Source of the DNA: Dehalococcoidia bacterium | GTDB taxonomy: Bacteria > Chloroflexota > Dehalococcoidia > JAUYDP01 | Reading direction: 5' to 3' | NCBI GenBank assembly: GCA_030691805.1 | Contig: JAUYDP010000380.1 | Span: forward strand, 1 to 13,954 | DNA: 13,954 bases | Shown here: positions 6,133-12,825 of the stretch, piece by piece | How the letters are laid out: every line of letters starts with the position of its first letter | How positions within the stretch are numbered: position 1 is the first letter of the stretch | The notes under the pieces: generated by a model | Seen by the model: the letters and a program-made list of their open reading frames with translations, nothing else | The model's database searches: none | What the model was told of the DNA's origin: nothing | Made by a program: the position numbers and the translations under genes

Positions 6133-7611
6133 TTATGGCGGCGCCAGGTCTTCACTGGAGTATCTCACCCGTGGGTCCCAGAGCATCCAGCCGCTCGCGC
6201 CGGCGTCGGCCGCGGCCTTCTTCTGTGCTCGCACTTCCTCGCTGGTAAAAGGACGGCGGTCAAAGGCATAGTCCGGAAAGTCTTGCAGCCAGGGTCTTAT
6301 CTCAACACCGGTCTCTGCCACGCGTTCCATGGCCCTGCCCAGGGTGTGATACACGATCTCATAAGGGTACGCGACGGCGTAGGTATAGCCAGGAATGCCG
6401 TCGGCGAAGGTGGAAGGGTAGACCATGGGAGATATGACGTCTACCAGAGGGGCCAGGTCTTCCAGTCTCTGTCCTATGCCCATATCGTCTTCTCGCCAGG
6501 CAGTGTAGCCGAATGTGTCCACCGCTACCTTGACACCTAGCGGCTTAAGCGCCATTCCAGCTTTTGCCAGGAAGCCTTGTATTGCCGCCTGGCGGGTCTC
6601 CCGGGTTGCTGGCTGCGAGAACGAGGCCCCCTCGACGTCGCCGTCGGTTGGGAACCGGATATAGTCGAACTGTATCTCATCGAAGCCTTTTTCCGCGGCT
6701 TCCCTGGCGATAGCGATATTATAGTCCCAAACCTCCTCTTGGAACGGGTCGGTCCAGGCCAGGCCCTCGTTGTCTATCCAGAGTTCTCCGGTGCGGCCAT
6801 TCAGGACCGCCAGGTTCGGCTTGGCCCTGGCCAGCGGGTTGTCCTTGAAGACTACAAGGCGGGCAATAGTGTAGACGTTCCTTGACTTGAAATAGGCCAT
6901 TAAATCGTCAATATCTTTCATGGGCAGGTAGTCCTGGGCGCCGATCTCTCCTGCCAGGGGAGTATGGCTGGGGAAGGCGATATACCCCCGGTCCCCCTTG
7001 ACGTCTATTATGACGGCATTGAGGGTAGTGTTCTCGATAAGGTCGAAGGCGTGTTCGCGGAAAGCCTGGCTTCCGATAGCATAGAAAGATATATAGATTC
7101 CCCTGACCGGCTTAAACTGGGGGCTTGGCTTGCCACGCGGCTGGGCCGCCGCAGGAGTGGGTCTCGTGGACGGCTGGGTGCCCTGAGCCTGCATGCCCCC
7201 AAGAAACAGTCTTTGTCCGGGATAGATGAGTCTGGGGTCCGATATGGAGTTGGCGTTGGCCAGGTCTTCCACCGAGGAGCCGTAGCGTTGGGCGATGGAC
7301 CAGAGGGTGTCTCCTGGTTGCACCTCATAATCACCCGGGTCCGCCTCCACGGTTGCCGGCGCCGCCAAGAGCAGCATGCCGACTAATACCAGTGCGTTCA
7401 CTACGAGGAGACCTGGCCAAGAAATAAGAAAGCCAGAGGTCAAGCCCCTGGCGCAAGAACCCAAAATGGACAAGACAATCTGTTGTAGCTTCAGGTATCG
7501 CTCCGATGCTAATCTGAGCCTAAAGTTAGCATAGCGGCAATAAGGTGTCAAGAAGAGGAAGAAGAAATGCCTGGCATCCAGCTTTGGCCCAGCCTCCAAA
7601 AAGCTTTCCAT
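6133..7611 (-). CDS. Exported LysM plus DUF4015 putative glycoside hydrolase
   Basis: The outermost ATG gives 492 aa. A hydrophobic segment at about 61-84 ending APATVEA looks like a signal peptide or anchor. A LysM domain follows (about 95-138: YEVQPGDTLWSIAQRYG and IYPGQRLFLGG), then a Pro/Thr/Gln-rich linker (141-167), then a TIM-barrel domain of the DUF4015 putative glycoside hydrolase family (about 168-490). That domain has VRGIYISFYAIG, NAVIIDVKGDRG, GFDEIQFDYIRFPTDG (309-324), VISPMVYPS and GWMLWDP. LysM binds peptidoglycan or chitin-like glycans, so the enzyme probably acts at the envelope. The first 40-70 residues look non-coding and a promoter-like motif lies within them. Starts at TTG 7470 (446 aa) or GTG 7401 (423 aa) are real alternatives, so the 5' end is uncertain. 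Confidence 0.85.
   Translation of the reverse strand: MESFLEAGPKLDARHFFFLFLTPYCRYANFRLRLASERYLKLQQIVLSILGSCARGLTSGFLISWPGLLVVNALVLVGMLLLAAPATVEADPGDYEVQPGDTLWSIAQRYGSSVEDLANANSISDPRLIYPGQRLFLGGMQAQGTQPSTRPTPAAAQPRGKPSPQFKPVRGIYISFYAIGSQAFREHAFDLIENTTLNAVIIDVKGDRGYIAFPSHTPLAGEIGAQDYLPMKDIDDLMAYFKSRNVYTIARLVVFKDNPLARAKPNLAVLNGRTGELWIDNEGLAWTDPFQEEVWDYNIAIAREAAEKGFDEIQFDYIRFPTDGDVEGASFSQPATRETRQAAIQGFLAKAGMALKPLGVKVAVDTFGYTAWREDDMGIGQRLEDLAPLVDVISPMVYPSTFADGIPGYTYAVAYPYEIVYHTLGRAMERVAETGVEIRPWLQDFPDYAFDRRPFTSEEVRAQKKAAADAGASGWMLWDPRVRYSSEDLAPP
7523..7551 (-). promoter_or_regulatory. Putative promoter of the LysM/DUF4015 gene
   Basis: On the minus strand a perfect TTGACA (7551 to 7546) is followed after 17 bp by TAACTT (7528 to 7523). 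It lies inside the longest possible reading frame, about 50-120 bp upstream of the internal TTG/GTG candidates, which favours a start later than 7611. The -10 match is only fair. Confidence 0.4.
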
Positions 7612-7650
7612 CCCTTGACAACCTATGCCGTCGGGATTACCCTCGGTATT

Positions 7651-7757
7651 GTAACTACTCAGCCACTAAGACACCAAGGCACAAAGAAAGCTATGGAATA
7701 CAAGCCTCTTTCAGAGCGTGAATTCGTGTCTTTGTGACTTTGTGGCTGAGTAGTTAC
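7651..7757. repeat. 107-bp palindromic (MITE/REP-like) element
   Basis: The arms GTAACTACTCAGCCAC (7651-7666) and GTGGCTGAGTAGTTAC (7742-7757) are perfect 16-bp inverted repeats. Similarity continues inward with mismatches (AAGACACCAAGGCACAAAG against the complement of the CGTGTCTTTGTGACTTTG side). The centre (about 7690-7720) is unpaired. It sits between the divergent LysM and membrane-protein genes, so it is part of their upstream region, not a terminator. No open frame is present. Confidence 0.85.
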
Positions 7758-7805
7758 TAATTATCGCACAAATAGTAAACAGTTGTTGGAGACGGAGGAG
7801 TAAAG

Positions 7806-8393
7806 ATGCAACAGAAGCCGACAGAATCCCAAGAGAGGGTGAGCGTGCTGGCAGGTATCGTTCAGGCCGCCAACCCTGTGTTCATCATGCTAGTTATCTG
7901 TTTACCAACAGCGGCCGTCGTTTACGCTATCAACTGGGGGTCGCTCACTATCCTCAACTATGTGCACGTGCTGTTTGGAGGCTTCTGGACTGGGATAGAC
8001 CTGTTTATGGGGTTTATCCTGGGCCCAGTCCTGAGAACGATGCAGCCTAAAGACCGGGCTGAGTTGTTCAAGCGCCTGGTGCCGAGAATGACCTTTTTGA
8101 TGCCGGTGCTGGCTGGTGTTACTATCACCGCCGGCTTTCAACTTATAGGTCGTCTGGGCTACCCTCTGGACAATCCCCGCATAATCGCTGCCCTGGTTAT
8201 CACAGGAATACTTACCCTGCAAGGTTTTGGGGTGCTCCTGCCCAACGAAATCAGCATGTTCCGCCAATTACTCTCACCGAGGCCGGACGTCAATAAGATC
8301 TCCAGGCTTGGCATGCGGAACGCTGCCTTGGGCGGCATCCAGGGGATTTTTCAGCTTGCCATTATATTTGACATGGCCATTCTGAGATTCTGA
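7806..8393 (+). CDS. Uncharacterised multi-pass membrane protein
   Basis: The ATG at 7806 has GGAGGAG (7794-7800) 5 nt upstream, so the start is firm. The 195-aa protein has about five hydrophobic segments, near 23-42, 48-73, 95-113, 126-146 and 172-190. The second carries NYVHVLFGGFWTGIDLFMG (51-69). A His in a helix followed by WxG is reminiscent of CopD-like and DUF2269-like membrane proteins, some of which bind haem or metal, but the match is too weak to name the family. Further polar positions are R94 and E148-R153. It stands alone between a divergent envelope gene and the vapBC module; no function is assigned. Confidence 0.75.
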   Translation: MQQKPTESQERVSVLAGIVQAANPVFIMLVICLPTAAVVYAINWGSLTILNYVHVLFGGFWTGIDLFMGFILGPVLRTMQPKDRAELFKRLVPRMTFLMPVLAGVTITAGFQLIGRLGYPLDNPRIIAALVITGILTLQGFGVLLPNEISMFRQLLSPRPDVNKISRLGMRNAALGGIQGIFQLAIIFDMAILRF

Positions 8394-8406
8394 TTGTAAA
8401 CAATTG

Positions 8407-8450
8407 CTCGTTGATGTATCATTAATGTGTATTGATGATACATCAACGAG
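8407..8450 (+). promoter_or_regulatory. Palindromic vapBC operator/promoter
   Basis: CTCGTTGATGTATCAT (8407-8422) and ATGATACATCAACGAG (8435-8450) are perfect 16-bp inverted arms with a 12-nt loop, 10 bp before the vapB ATG. TTGATG (8411-8416) and GATGAT (8434-8439), spaced by 17 bp, could be the -35 and -10 inside the arms. The GAGGAG ribosome binding site (8448-8453) starts in the right arm. This suits autoregulation by the VapBC complex, usual for the family; the exact promoter is inferred. Confidence 0.75.
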
Positions 8451-8460
8451 GAGCATAATA

Positions 8461-8664
8461 ATGAGACGCACTGTGGTCATTGATGATGGACTTCTTGAGG
8501 AAGCCAGGGAGATTCTTGGCACTAAAGGGATCCGTGAGACTGTCGAGACTGGGCTTAGAGAGGCAATTCGCAGGAGGCGCCTAGAGGAGTTACGGCGGTC
8601 CTTGGGAACGATAAAGCTGAATCTTAGCGCCGAGGAGCTATCCAAGCTTCGTGATGAGTCCTAA
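8461..8664 (+). CDS. vapB: VapB-family antitoxin
   Basis: The 67-aa protein starts MRRTVVIDDGLLEEAREILG, typical of VapB antitoxins with an N-terminal ribbon-helix-helix DNA-binding fold, and continues GIRETVETGLREAIRRRRLEELRRSLG. The C-terminal part (about 48-67) would wrap the toxin. ATG 8461 is chosen over a TTG at 8404 because GAGGAG lies at 8448-8453, and the TTG start would place the operator palindrome in coding sequence. It overlaps vapC by 11 bp, the usual antitoxin-first order. It should neutralise VapC and, with it, bind the upstream palindrome. Confidence 0.9.
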   Translation: MRRTVVIDDGLLEEAREILGTKGIRETVETGLREAIRRRRLEELRRSLGTIKLNLSAEELSKLRDES

Positions 8665-9064
8665 CCTGGTTCTCGTGGATACTTCGGTTTGGATTGAAGT
8701 ATTGCCGCCTAGGAAAGCCGGTTCGCAACTTCAAGAGCGAGTAGCAAACCTGCTGGCTGAAGACCGCGTGGCCATTACAGGAATGGTGCTGCTCGAGTTA
8801 CTTGGAGGAGCTCGCAATGATGGAGAATACGAGCGCCTCAAGAGTATGGTCTCAGCGTTGCATCATCTTCCAGTGACCGATCTAATATGGGAGAGAGCTA
8901 GCAGGTTGGGCTTTGAGTTAAGACGAAAGGGATTTACTATTCCGTTCACGGATATCCTTATCGCGGCGGTAGCTGTGGGGTTTGGTGCAGAGCTTCTCCA
9001 CCGTGACCGGCACTTCGATATCGTGGCTTCCCATTTTGCTTTGCGGATTGAAAGCAACCAATAA
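8654..9064 (+). CDS. vapC: VapC-family PIN-domain toxin (ribonuclease)
   Basis: The 136-aa PIN-domain protein keeps the acidic residues expected for Mg-dependent RNase activity: D9 in VLVDTSVW, E48 in VLLELL, D100 in IPFTDILIA and D118 in HRDRHFD. Length is typical, so the toxin looks intact. VapC toxins cleave tRNA or rRNA and are blocked by the cognate VapB; the target here is unknown. The start overlaps vapB; GTG 8651 directly in front is an equally possible start. The only purine-rich site, GAGGAG at 8632-8637, is too far for a standard ribosome binding site, so coupling to vapB translation is likely. Confidence 0.92.
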   Translation: MSPNLVLVDTSVWIEVLPPRKAGSQLQERVANLLAEDRVAITGMVLLELLGGARNDGEYERLKSMVSALHHLPVTDLIWERASRLGFELRRKGFTIPFTDILIAAVAVGFGAELLHRDRHFDIVASHFALRIESNQ

Positions 9065-9128
9065 CTGGGCGCCTGCCGCAGCGCTCTTATCCTGTTGAGG
9101 TTCTTGTATTTAAAAAAGGGGATCCTCC

Positions 9129-9171
9129 TGCCCTTACCATGGGCCTTATGTTATAATGGCCTGTGAGAGGG
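9129..9171 (+). promoter_or_regulatory. Extended -10 promoter and RBS of the operon at 9181
   Basis: TG-T-TATAAT (9149-9157) is a consensus extended -10 element; the -35 region near 9129-9134 is poor, which extended -10 promoters tolerate. GAGAGGG (9165-9171) is the ribosome binding site 9 nt before the TTG start at 9181. The leader would be short (about 17 nt). It probably drives the six-gene operon up to gmk. Confidence 0.65.
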
Positions 9172-9180
9172 CATTATTAA

Positions 9181-9888
9181 TTGATTTTCGCACTTAGCGG
9201 TCTTCTGAGAGCAGGCGTGCTGGCGTTCCTGGCAGGGCTGCTCTTGACAGCGGTTGGTATCATTGCAGCTATCAGCGTTCACGAGGCTAGCCATGCCTGG
9301 ATGGCCAACCGCCTGGGCGATGATACGGCCAAACGCCTTGGCAGGCTATCGCTAAATCCCCTCAGACATCTTGACCCGATGGGCACGATCATGTTACTGG
9401 TCGCCGGGTTTGGATGGGGGAAGCCGGTGCCTGTAGATATTTACCGCCTGGGCACTAATGGCACGGGAGGAATAGCCCTGGTCTCCCTGGCAGGCCCCCT
9501 CTCGAATGTCATCGTAGCTGGGGGGCTGGGACTTCTGGTCCGCTCCGGCATGTTACCATGGCACCCGCCTGGATACGCCATCCCCTTTGCCCAGAAAACC
9601 CTACCCTGGATTCTATCAGACGTAATTGGTTATGTTATTGCCTTCAATATCATACTGGGCGTTTTCAACCTGCTTCCTATTCCTCCCCTTGATGGATTCA
9701 AGATCGTCATTGGCATCTTGCCAAGAAGCGTAGCCTTCTCAGCCCTGCGGCTGGAGCAGTACGGGTCTATGGCGCTTATGGTTATCGTGGCTTTCGATAT
9801 ATTCTTCAGAACAGGCATCTTATCGAGTATCTTAGGACCGGGATTGAGCCTGGCGGCCCGAGTTCTGGTTGGGAGGCCCTTCCTGTGA
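9181..9888 (+). CDS. Site-2 protease-like M50 family membrane metalloprotease
   Basis: The 235-aa membrane protein starts with TTG, supported by GAGAGGG 9 nt upstream. It has the zinc motif HEASH (34-38) in the first long hydrophobic stretch and the third ligand D171 in NLLPIPPLDG (163-172). FGWGKPVPVD (77-86) and SLAGPLSNV (102-110) are conserved in the short, PDZ-less S2P group. About five to six membrane segments are visible. Such proteases cut membrane-bound proteins within the bilayer, but the substrate cannot be read from sequence. It is the first gene of the operon and overlaps the HD-domain gene by 4 bp (GTGA). Confidence 0.92.
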   Translation: MIFALSGLLRAGVLAFLAGLLLTAVGIIAAISVHEASHAWMANRLGDDTAKRLGRLSLNPLRHLDPMGTIMLLVAGFGWGKPVPVDIYRLGTNGTGGIALVSLAGPLSNVIVAGGLGLLVRSGMLPWHPPGYAIPFAQKTLPWILSDVIGYVIAFNIILGVFNLLPIPPLDGFKIVIGILPRSVAFSALRLEQYGSMALMVIVAFDIFFRTGILSSILGPGLSLAARVLVGRPFL

Positions 9889-10391
9889 GGTCTGGGCGCG
9901 TGGCTTACCGGGTCAAGCAGTTTGCCAGCGCCTTTACAGTCCTAATGCGTCCTCAGGAGCGGGACGAGGTGGAGCGCCTTCTACTGCCTGAGGAGTTGGT
10001 TTTATTCTACGGTATGAGGCGCCCGGCCCTGCGCCACGCCCTTCAGGTGTACCGCCTCCTACGGCTCCAGGGTACACCGGACCGGGACCTGCTTGCGGCG
10101 GCCCTGTTGCATGACGTGGGGAAGGGACGGGTGACCGTGGCCCACCGTGTAGCGGCAGTGCTGCTCGAAACATCCGCACCGGCTTTACTGGATAGAATAG
10201 CATCACCCATGGGACCTCGCTGGAGGCAAGGGTTCTTCTTTCATCGCCATCACGCAGAACTAGGAGCGGAGCTGGTGGAGCGGGCGGGATCAAACCCAAC
10301 TGTGGTGGCCCTGGTCCGCGACCATCATAGGGAAGGCAGGGCCAGCCTCCCCGGCTTGACTGAATTGCAGAAGGCCGATGAGGACAGCTAG
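9885..10391 (+). CDS. HD-domain phosphohydrolase
   Basis: The 168-aa protein starts at a GTG that overlaps the protease stop (GTGA). It shows the HD pattern: H51 (RHALQV), H76-D77 (LLHDVGKG), His residues at 120-123 (FHRHHAELG) and D146 (VRDHHRE). HD proteins are metal-dependent phosphohydrolases acting on nucleotides or related phosphoesters; this short member gives no substrate clue. The N-terminal 45 residues are basic and amphipathic. The next gene, tyrA, starts immediately after its stop, so co-expression is expected, but no link to aromatic amino acid synthesis is evident. Confidence 0.85.
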   Translation: MRSGRVAYRVKQFASAFTVLMRPQERDEVERLLLPEELVLFYGMRRPALRHALQVYRLLRLQGTPDRDLLAAALLHDVGKGRVTVAHRVAAVLLETSAPALLDRIASPMGPRWRQGFFFHRHHAELGAELVERAGSNPTVVALVRDHHREGRASLPGLTELQKADEDS

Positions 10392-11351
10392 TTGAAGAAG
10401 ATCGCCATTATTGGCTTGGGATTAATCGGGGGGTCACTGGGCCTGGCCCTGAGAGGGTCCGGGCAAGATAATCTGCATCTAGTAGGCTTTAGCCGGAGGC
10501 CAGAAGCCGCCGCCAAGGCCCGCCAGCGAGGCGCAGTGGACGAGGTGGCGCGTAGCCTGGTGGAATGTGCCGAAGGGGCGGGGCTGATTGTTCTCGCTAC
10601 TCCTGTTTTGGCTATGGAGCCAATCTTGCGGGAGATTGGTACCGTCGTTCCCAAAGGCGCTATCGTAACGGATGTGGCCAGCACTAAGGTTATGGTAGTC
10701 AAGTGGGCTTCGGAGAGCCTGCCGGAGGGGGTCTCCTTCGTCGGCGGCCACCCTATGGCCGGCACGGAAAGTTCTGGTATCGAGGCCGCAGAGGGCAGCC
10801 TTTTCAAGGGCTGCGTTTACTGCCTCTGCCCTGCGGAGGGCGTAGCCCCACCAGCGGTGGAGACCGTGGTAAGCATGGTAAATCTGGTTGGAGCCAGGCC
10901 CTACTTTCTCGACCCTTCGGAGCATGATTCCTACGTGGCGGCTATAAGTCACCTACCTATGCTTATCTCCACGGCCCTGGTCTCGGCCACAACGGGGTCT
11001 CCGGCCTGGCGGGAGATGTCCCGTCTGGCCGCAACGGGATACAGGGATACCTCCCGCCTGGCTTCCAGTGACCCGGTAATGAGCCGGGACATCTACAGGA
11101 CCAACCGGGAGTCCCTCGGCAAGTGGCTTGACCTATTTATAAGGGAGGCACAGGGACTGATGGAGGATATCACTTCGGGGGACCCTGAACTGGAAACAAA
11201 ACTGCGCAAGGTTAAGGAGGCCCGGGACCGCTGGCAGCGGGGAGAGGTTGCTCCGTCCGAGGCTGCCGCTGAGCCACCGGGAGGTTTGGGACGCTTCTTT
11301 CTTGGGAACCTGCTCTCCAGCCCGGTTGCGAGGGGCGACAGAAGGAGATGA
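10392..11351 (+). CDS. tyrA: Prephenate dehydrogenase
   Basis: The 319-aa protein begins at a TTG directly after the previous stop, with GAGG (10381-10384) 7 nt upstream. The Rossmann NAD(P)-binding motif is GLGLIGGS (8-15), followed by VTDVASTK (92-99), GGHPMAGTE (118-126) and VAAISHLP (182-189, conserved active-site His). It should oxidatively decarboxylate prephenate to 4-hydroxyphenylpyruvate for tyrosine synthesis; arogenate use cannot be excluded. No ACT domain is seen at the C-terminus. A helix-rich region to about 285 is followed by a Pro/Gly/Ala-rich, basic tail (286-319) that looks unstructured. It overlaps aroA by 4 bp (ATGA), fitting shared shikimate-pathway control. Residues 149-154 are encoded by a stretch also found in the MITE-like element. 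Confidence 0.95.
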   Translation: MKKIAIIGLGLIGGSLGLALRGSGQDNLHLVGFSRRPEAAAKARQRGAVDEVARSLVECAEGAGLIVLATPVLAMEPILREIGTVVPKGAIVTDVASTKVMVVKWASESLPEGVSFVGGHPMAGTESSGIEAAEGSLFKGCVYCLCPAEGVAPPAVETVVSMVNLVGARPYFLDPSEHDSYVAAISHLPMLISTALVSATTGSPAWREMSRLAATGYRDTSRLASSDPVMSRDIYRTNRESLGKWLDLFIREAQGLMEDITSGDPELETKLRKVKEARDRWQRGEVAPSEAAAEPPGGLGRFFLGNLLSSPVARGDRRR

Positions 11352-12640
11352 GACTCATCACGTCCCCGAAAAGGCTGGAAGGAGCCATTAAAGTGCCCGG
11401 TGACAAGAGCATCTCCCATCGGGCGGTCATATTGAACAGTATTGCCACAGGCAAGGCTCGCGTAAGCCACTTCCTGGCCGGAGCCGATTGCCTGTCCACG
11501 ATTGCATGCATGAGAGCCATGGGCGTCACCATTCATAATGGCCACTCGCTGGTTGTAGAAGGCCGCGGACTTCACGGCCTTCTCGAGCCGGAGACCGTAC
11601 TGGATGCAGAAAACAGCGGCACCACCATGCGTCTACTCATGGGGATTCTGGCCGCTCAACCCTTCTTCGCCGTTATCAGCGGCGATGGCTCACTGCGCCG
11701 CCGTCCTATGGACCGGGTGATCCAACCTCTCCGGCTCATGGGAGCAAACCTGCATGGGCGTCAGTCTGACACCCGGCCTCCCCTGGCAATTACAGGGGGA
11801 GACCTGCGAGCCATCCACTATACGCTGCCCGTGGCCAGCGCGCAACTCAAGTCGGCGCTACTGCTAGCGGGGCTTTACGCCAGCGGCCAGACGACCCTGG
11901 TCGAGGCCTCTCCTACTCGCGACCATACGGAGAGAATGCTTCGGTCTATGGGCGCTAATATCTCCACTTACGAGTCCGAGAAAGGCCAGCTCTGTATTAC
12001 TCTGGAGCCTCCGATAGCCTTGAATTCTGTTGACCTTGAAGTGCCTGGCGACCTAAGCTCCGCGGCTTACTGGCTAGTGGCCGCCGCGATACATCCTAAT
12101 GCCCGTTTAACGCTCGAAGGAGTTGGGGTCAATCCCACCAGGACCGGAGTCCTGGACGTATTGCGTGCCATGGGAGCCAAGCTGACCCTGGGCCGGGAGC
12201 GTCTTGAGGGTGGTGAGCCTGTCGCCGATATCACGATTGAGTCCAGTCAGCTAAAGGGGACTGACATCGAGGGCGCGCTAGTCCCCCGGTCAATAGACGA
12301 CATACCGGTGCTGGCGGTAGCGGCTGCCGTAGCCTCCGGCACGACGACCATCCGGGATGCGTCCGAGCTAAGGGTAAAGGAGTCCGACCGAATCGCATCT
12401 CTGGCCAGGGAGTTGGGCAAGTTGGGGGCTAGAGTTGAAGAATTGCCCGATGGCCTGGTTATATACGGAGGCGCAACATTGAAGGGGGCGGACTGCTCAA
12501 GCTACGGCGATCACCGCCTGGCCATGGCATTGGCGGTGGCTGGTCTGGTGGCGCGGGGTACAACTACGCTAGATGACGAAGCTGTAGTAGCAGTCTCTTA
12601 TCCTGGCTTCTGGCAGGACCTTGAGCGAGTTGCCGCATGA
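11348..12640 (+). CDS. aroA: 3-phosphoshikimate 1-carboxyvinyltransferase (EPSP synthase)
   Basis: The 430-aa protein has all the family marks: VPGDKSISHRA (16-26), ENSGTTMRLLMG (88-99), RRRPMDRVIQPLRLMGA (117-133), SAQLKSALLLAG (164-175), the catalytic Asp in SIDDIP (315-320) and LRVKESDRIA (341-350). It joins shikimate-3-phosphate and phosphoenolpyruvate to give EPSP, the precursor of chorismate. Motif style (RPMDRVIQPL, SGTTMR) is closer to class II enzymes; the PEP-loop Gly is retained (G91). The start overlaps the tyrA stop by 4 bp, and GAAGGAG directly abuts the ATG, which is unusually tight, so termination-reinitiation may drive translation. It overlaps the next small gene by 4 bp. Confidence 0.97.
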   Translation: MRLITSPKRLEGAIKVPGDKSISHRAVILNSIATGKARVSHFLAGADCLSTIACMRAMGVTIHNGHSLVVEGRGLHGLLEPETVLDAENSGTTMRLLMGILAAQPFFAVISGDGSLRRRPMDRVIQPLRLMGANLHGRQSDTRPPLAITGGDLRAIHYTLPVASAQLKSALLLAGLYASGQTTLVEASPTRDHTERMLRSMGANISTYESEKGQLCITLEPPIALNSVDLEVPGDLSSAAYWLVAAAIHPNARLTLEGVGVNPTRTGVLDVLRAMGAKLTLGRERLEGGEPVADITIESSQLKGTDIEGALVPRSIDDIPVLAVAAAVASGTTTIRDASELRVKESDRIASLARELGKLGARVEELPDGLVIYGGATLKGADCSSYGDHRLAMALAVAGLVARGTTTLDDEAVVAVSYPGFWQDLERVAA

Positions 12641-12825
12641 TGTACTTCCTAACAGAGATTTCAGGGGGTGTCCCCCTGAATATGATAAAAGCGACGGAGG
12701 CGCACCTTCTGGACAGTGGACACGTGGTCCTGGCATCCCTCAGCCCCGATGTCCTGGCGAACCGCATCGCTGGTGGCCTGGAAGATGCTAATCCGCCAGT
12801 GCAGGGTGGCAATGAAAAGCAGTAG
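12637..12825 (+). CDS. Short RemA/DUF370-like protein upstream of gmk
   Basis: The 62-aa protein starts in an ATGA overlap with aroA and ends 14 bp inside gmk. Residues 25-44 (LDSGHVVLASLSPDVLANRI) resemble the C-terminal part of RemA/DUF370 proteins, small DNA-binding regulators of about 85-90 aa. Residues 4-18 (ISGG...LNMIKA region) could match their first strand and helix. The central segment is absent, so the protein looks internally shortened. Position supports the call: RemA-type genes often sit directly before gmk. The tail after residue 46 is polar and probably disordered. No strong ribosome binding site is seen, so reinitiation after aroA is likely. It may be functional in altered form or a degraded relic. 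Confidence 0.6.
   Translation: MMYFLTEISGGVPLNMIKATEAHLLDSGHVVLASLSPDVLANRIAGGLEDANPPVQGGNEKQ

Noticed and set aside
8404..8460. Earlier TTG start for vapB
   Set aside because: It would translate the operator palindrome and ignore GAGGAG; the MRRTVVIDD start at 8461 matches the family.
11348..12640. Glyphosate-insensitive type EPSP synthase
   Set aside because: The PEP-loop glycine (G91 in NSGTTMR) is retained, and nothing else in the sequence supports insensitivity.
12716..12811. N-terminal extension of gmk
   Set aside because: The 32 extra residues do not resemble guanylate kinases and lie over the RemA-like gene in another frame.
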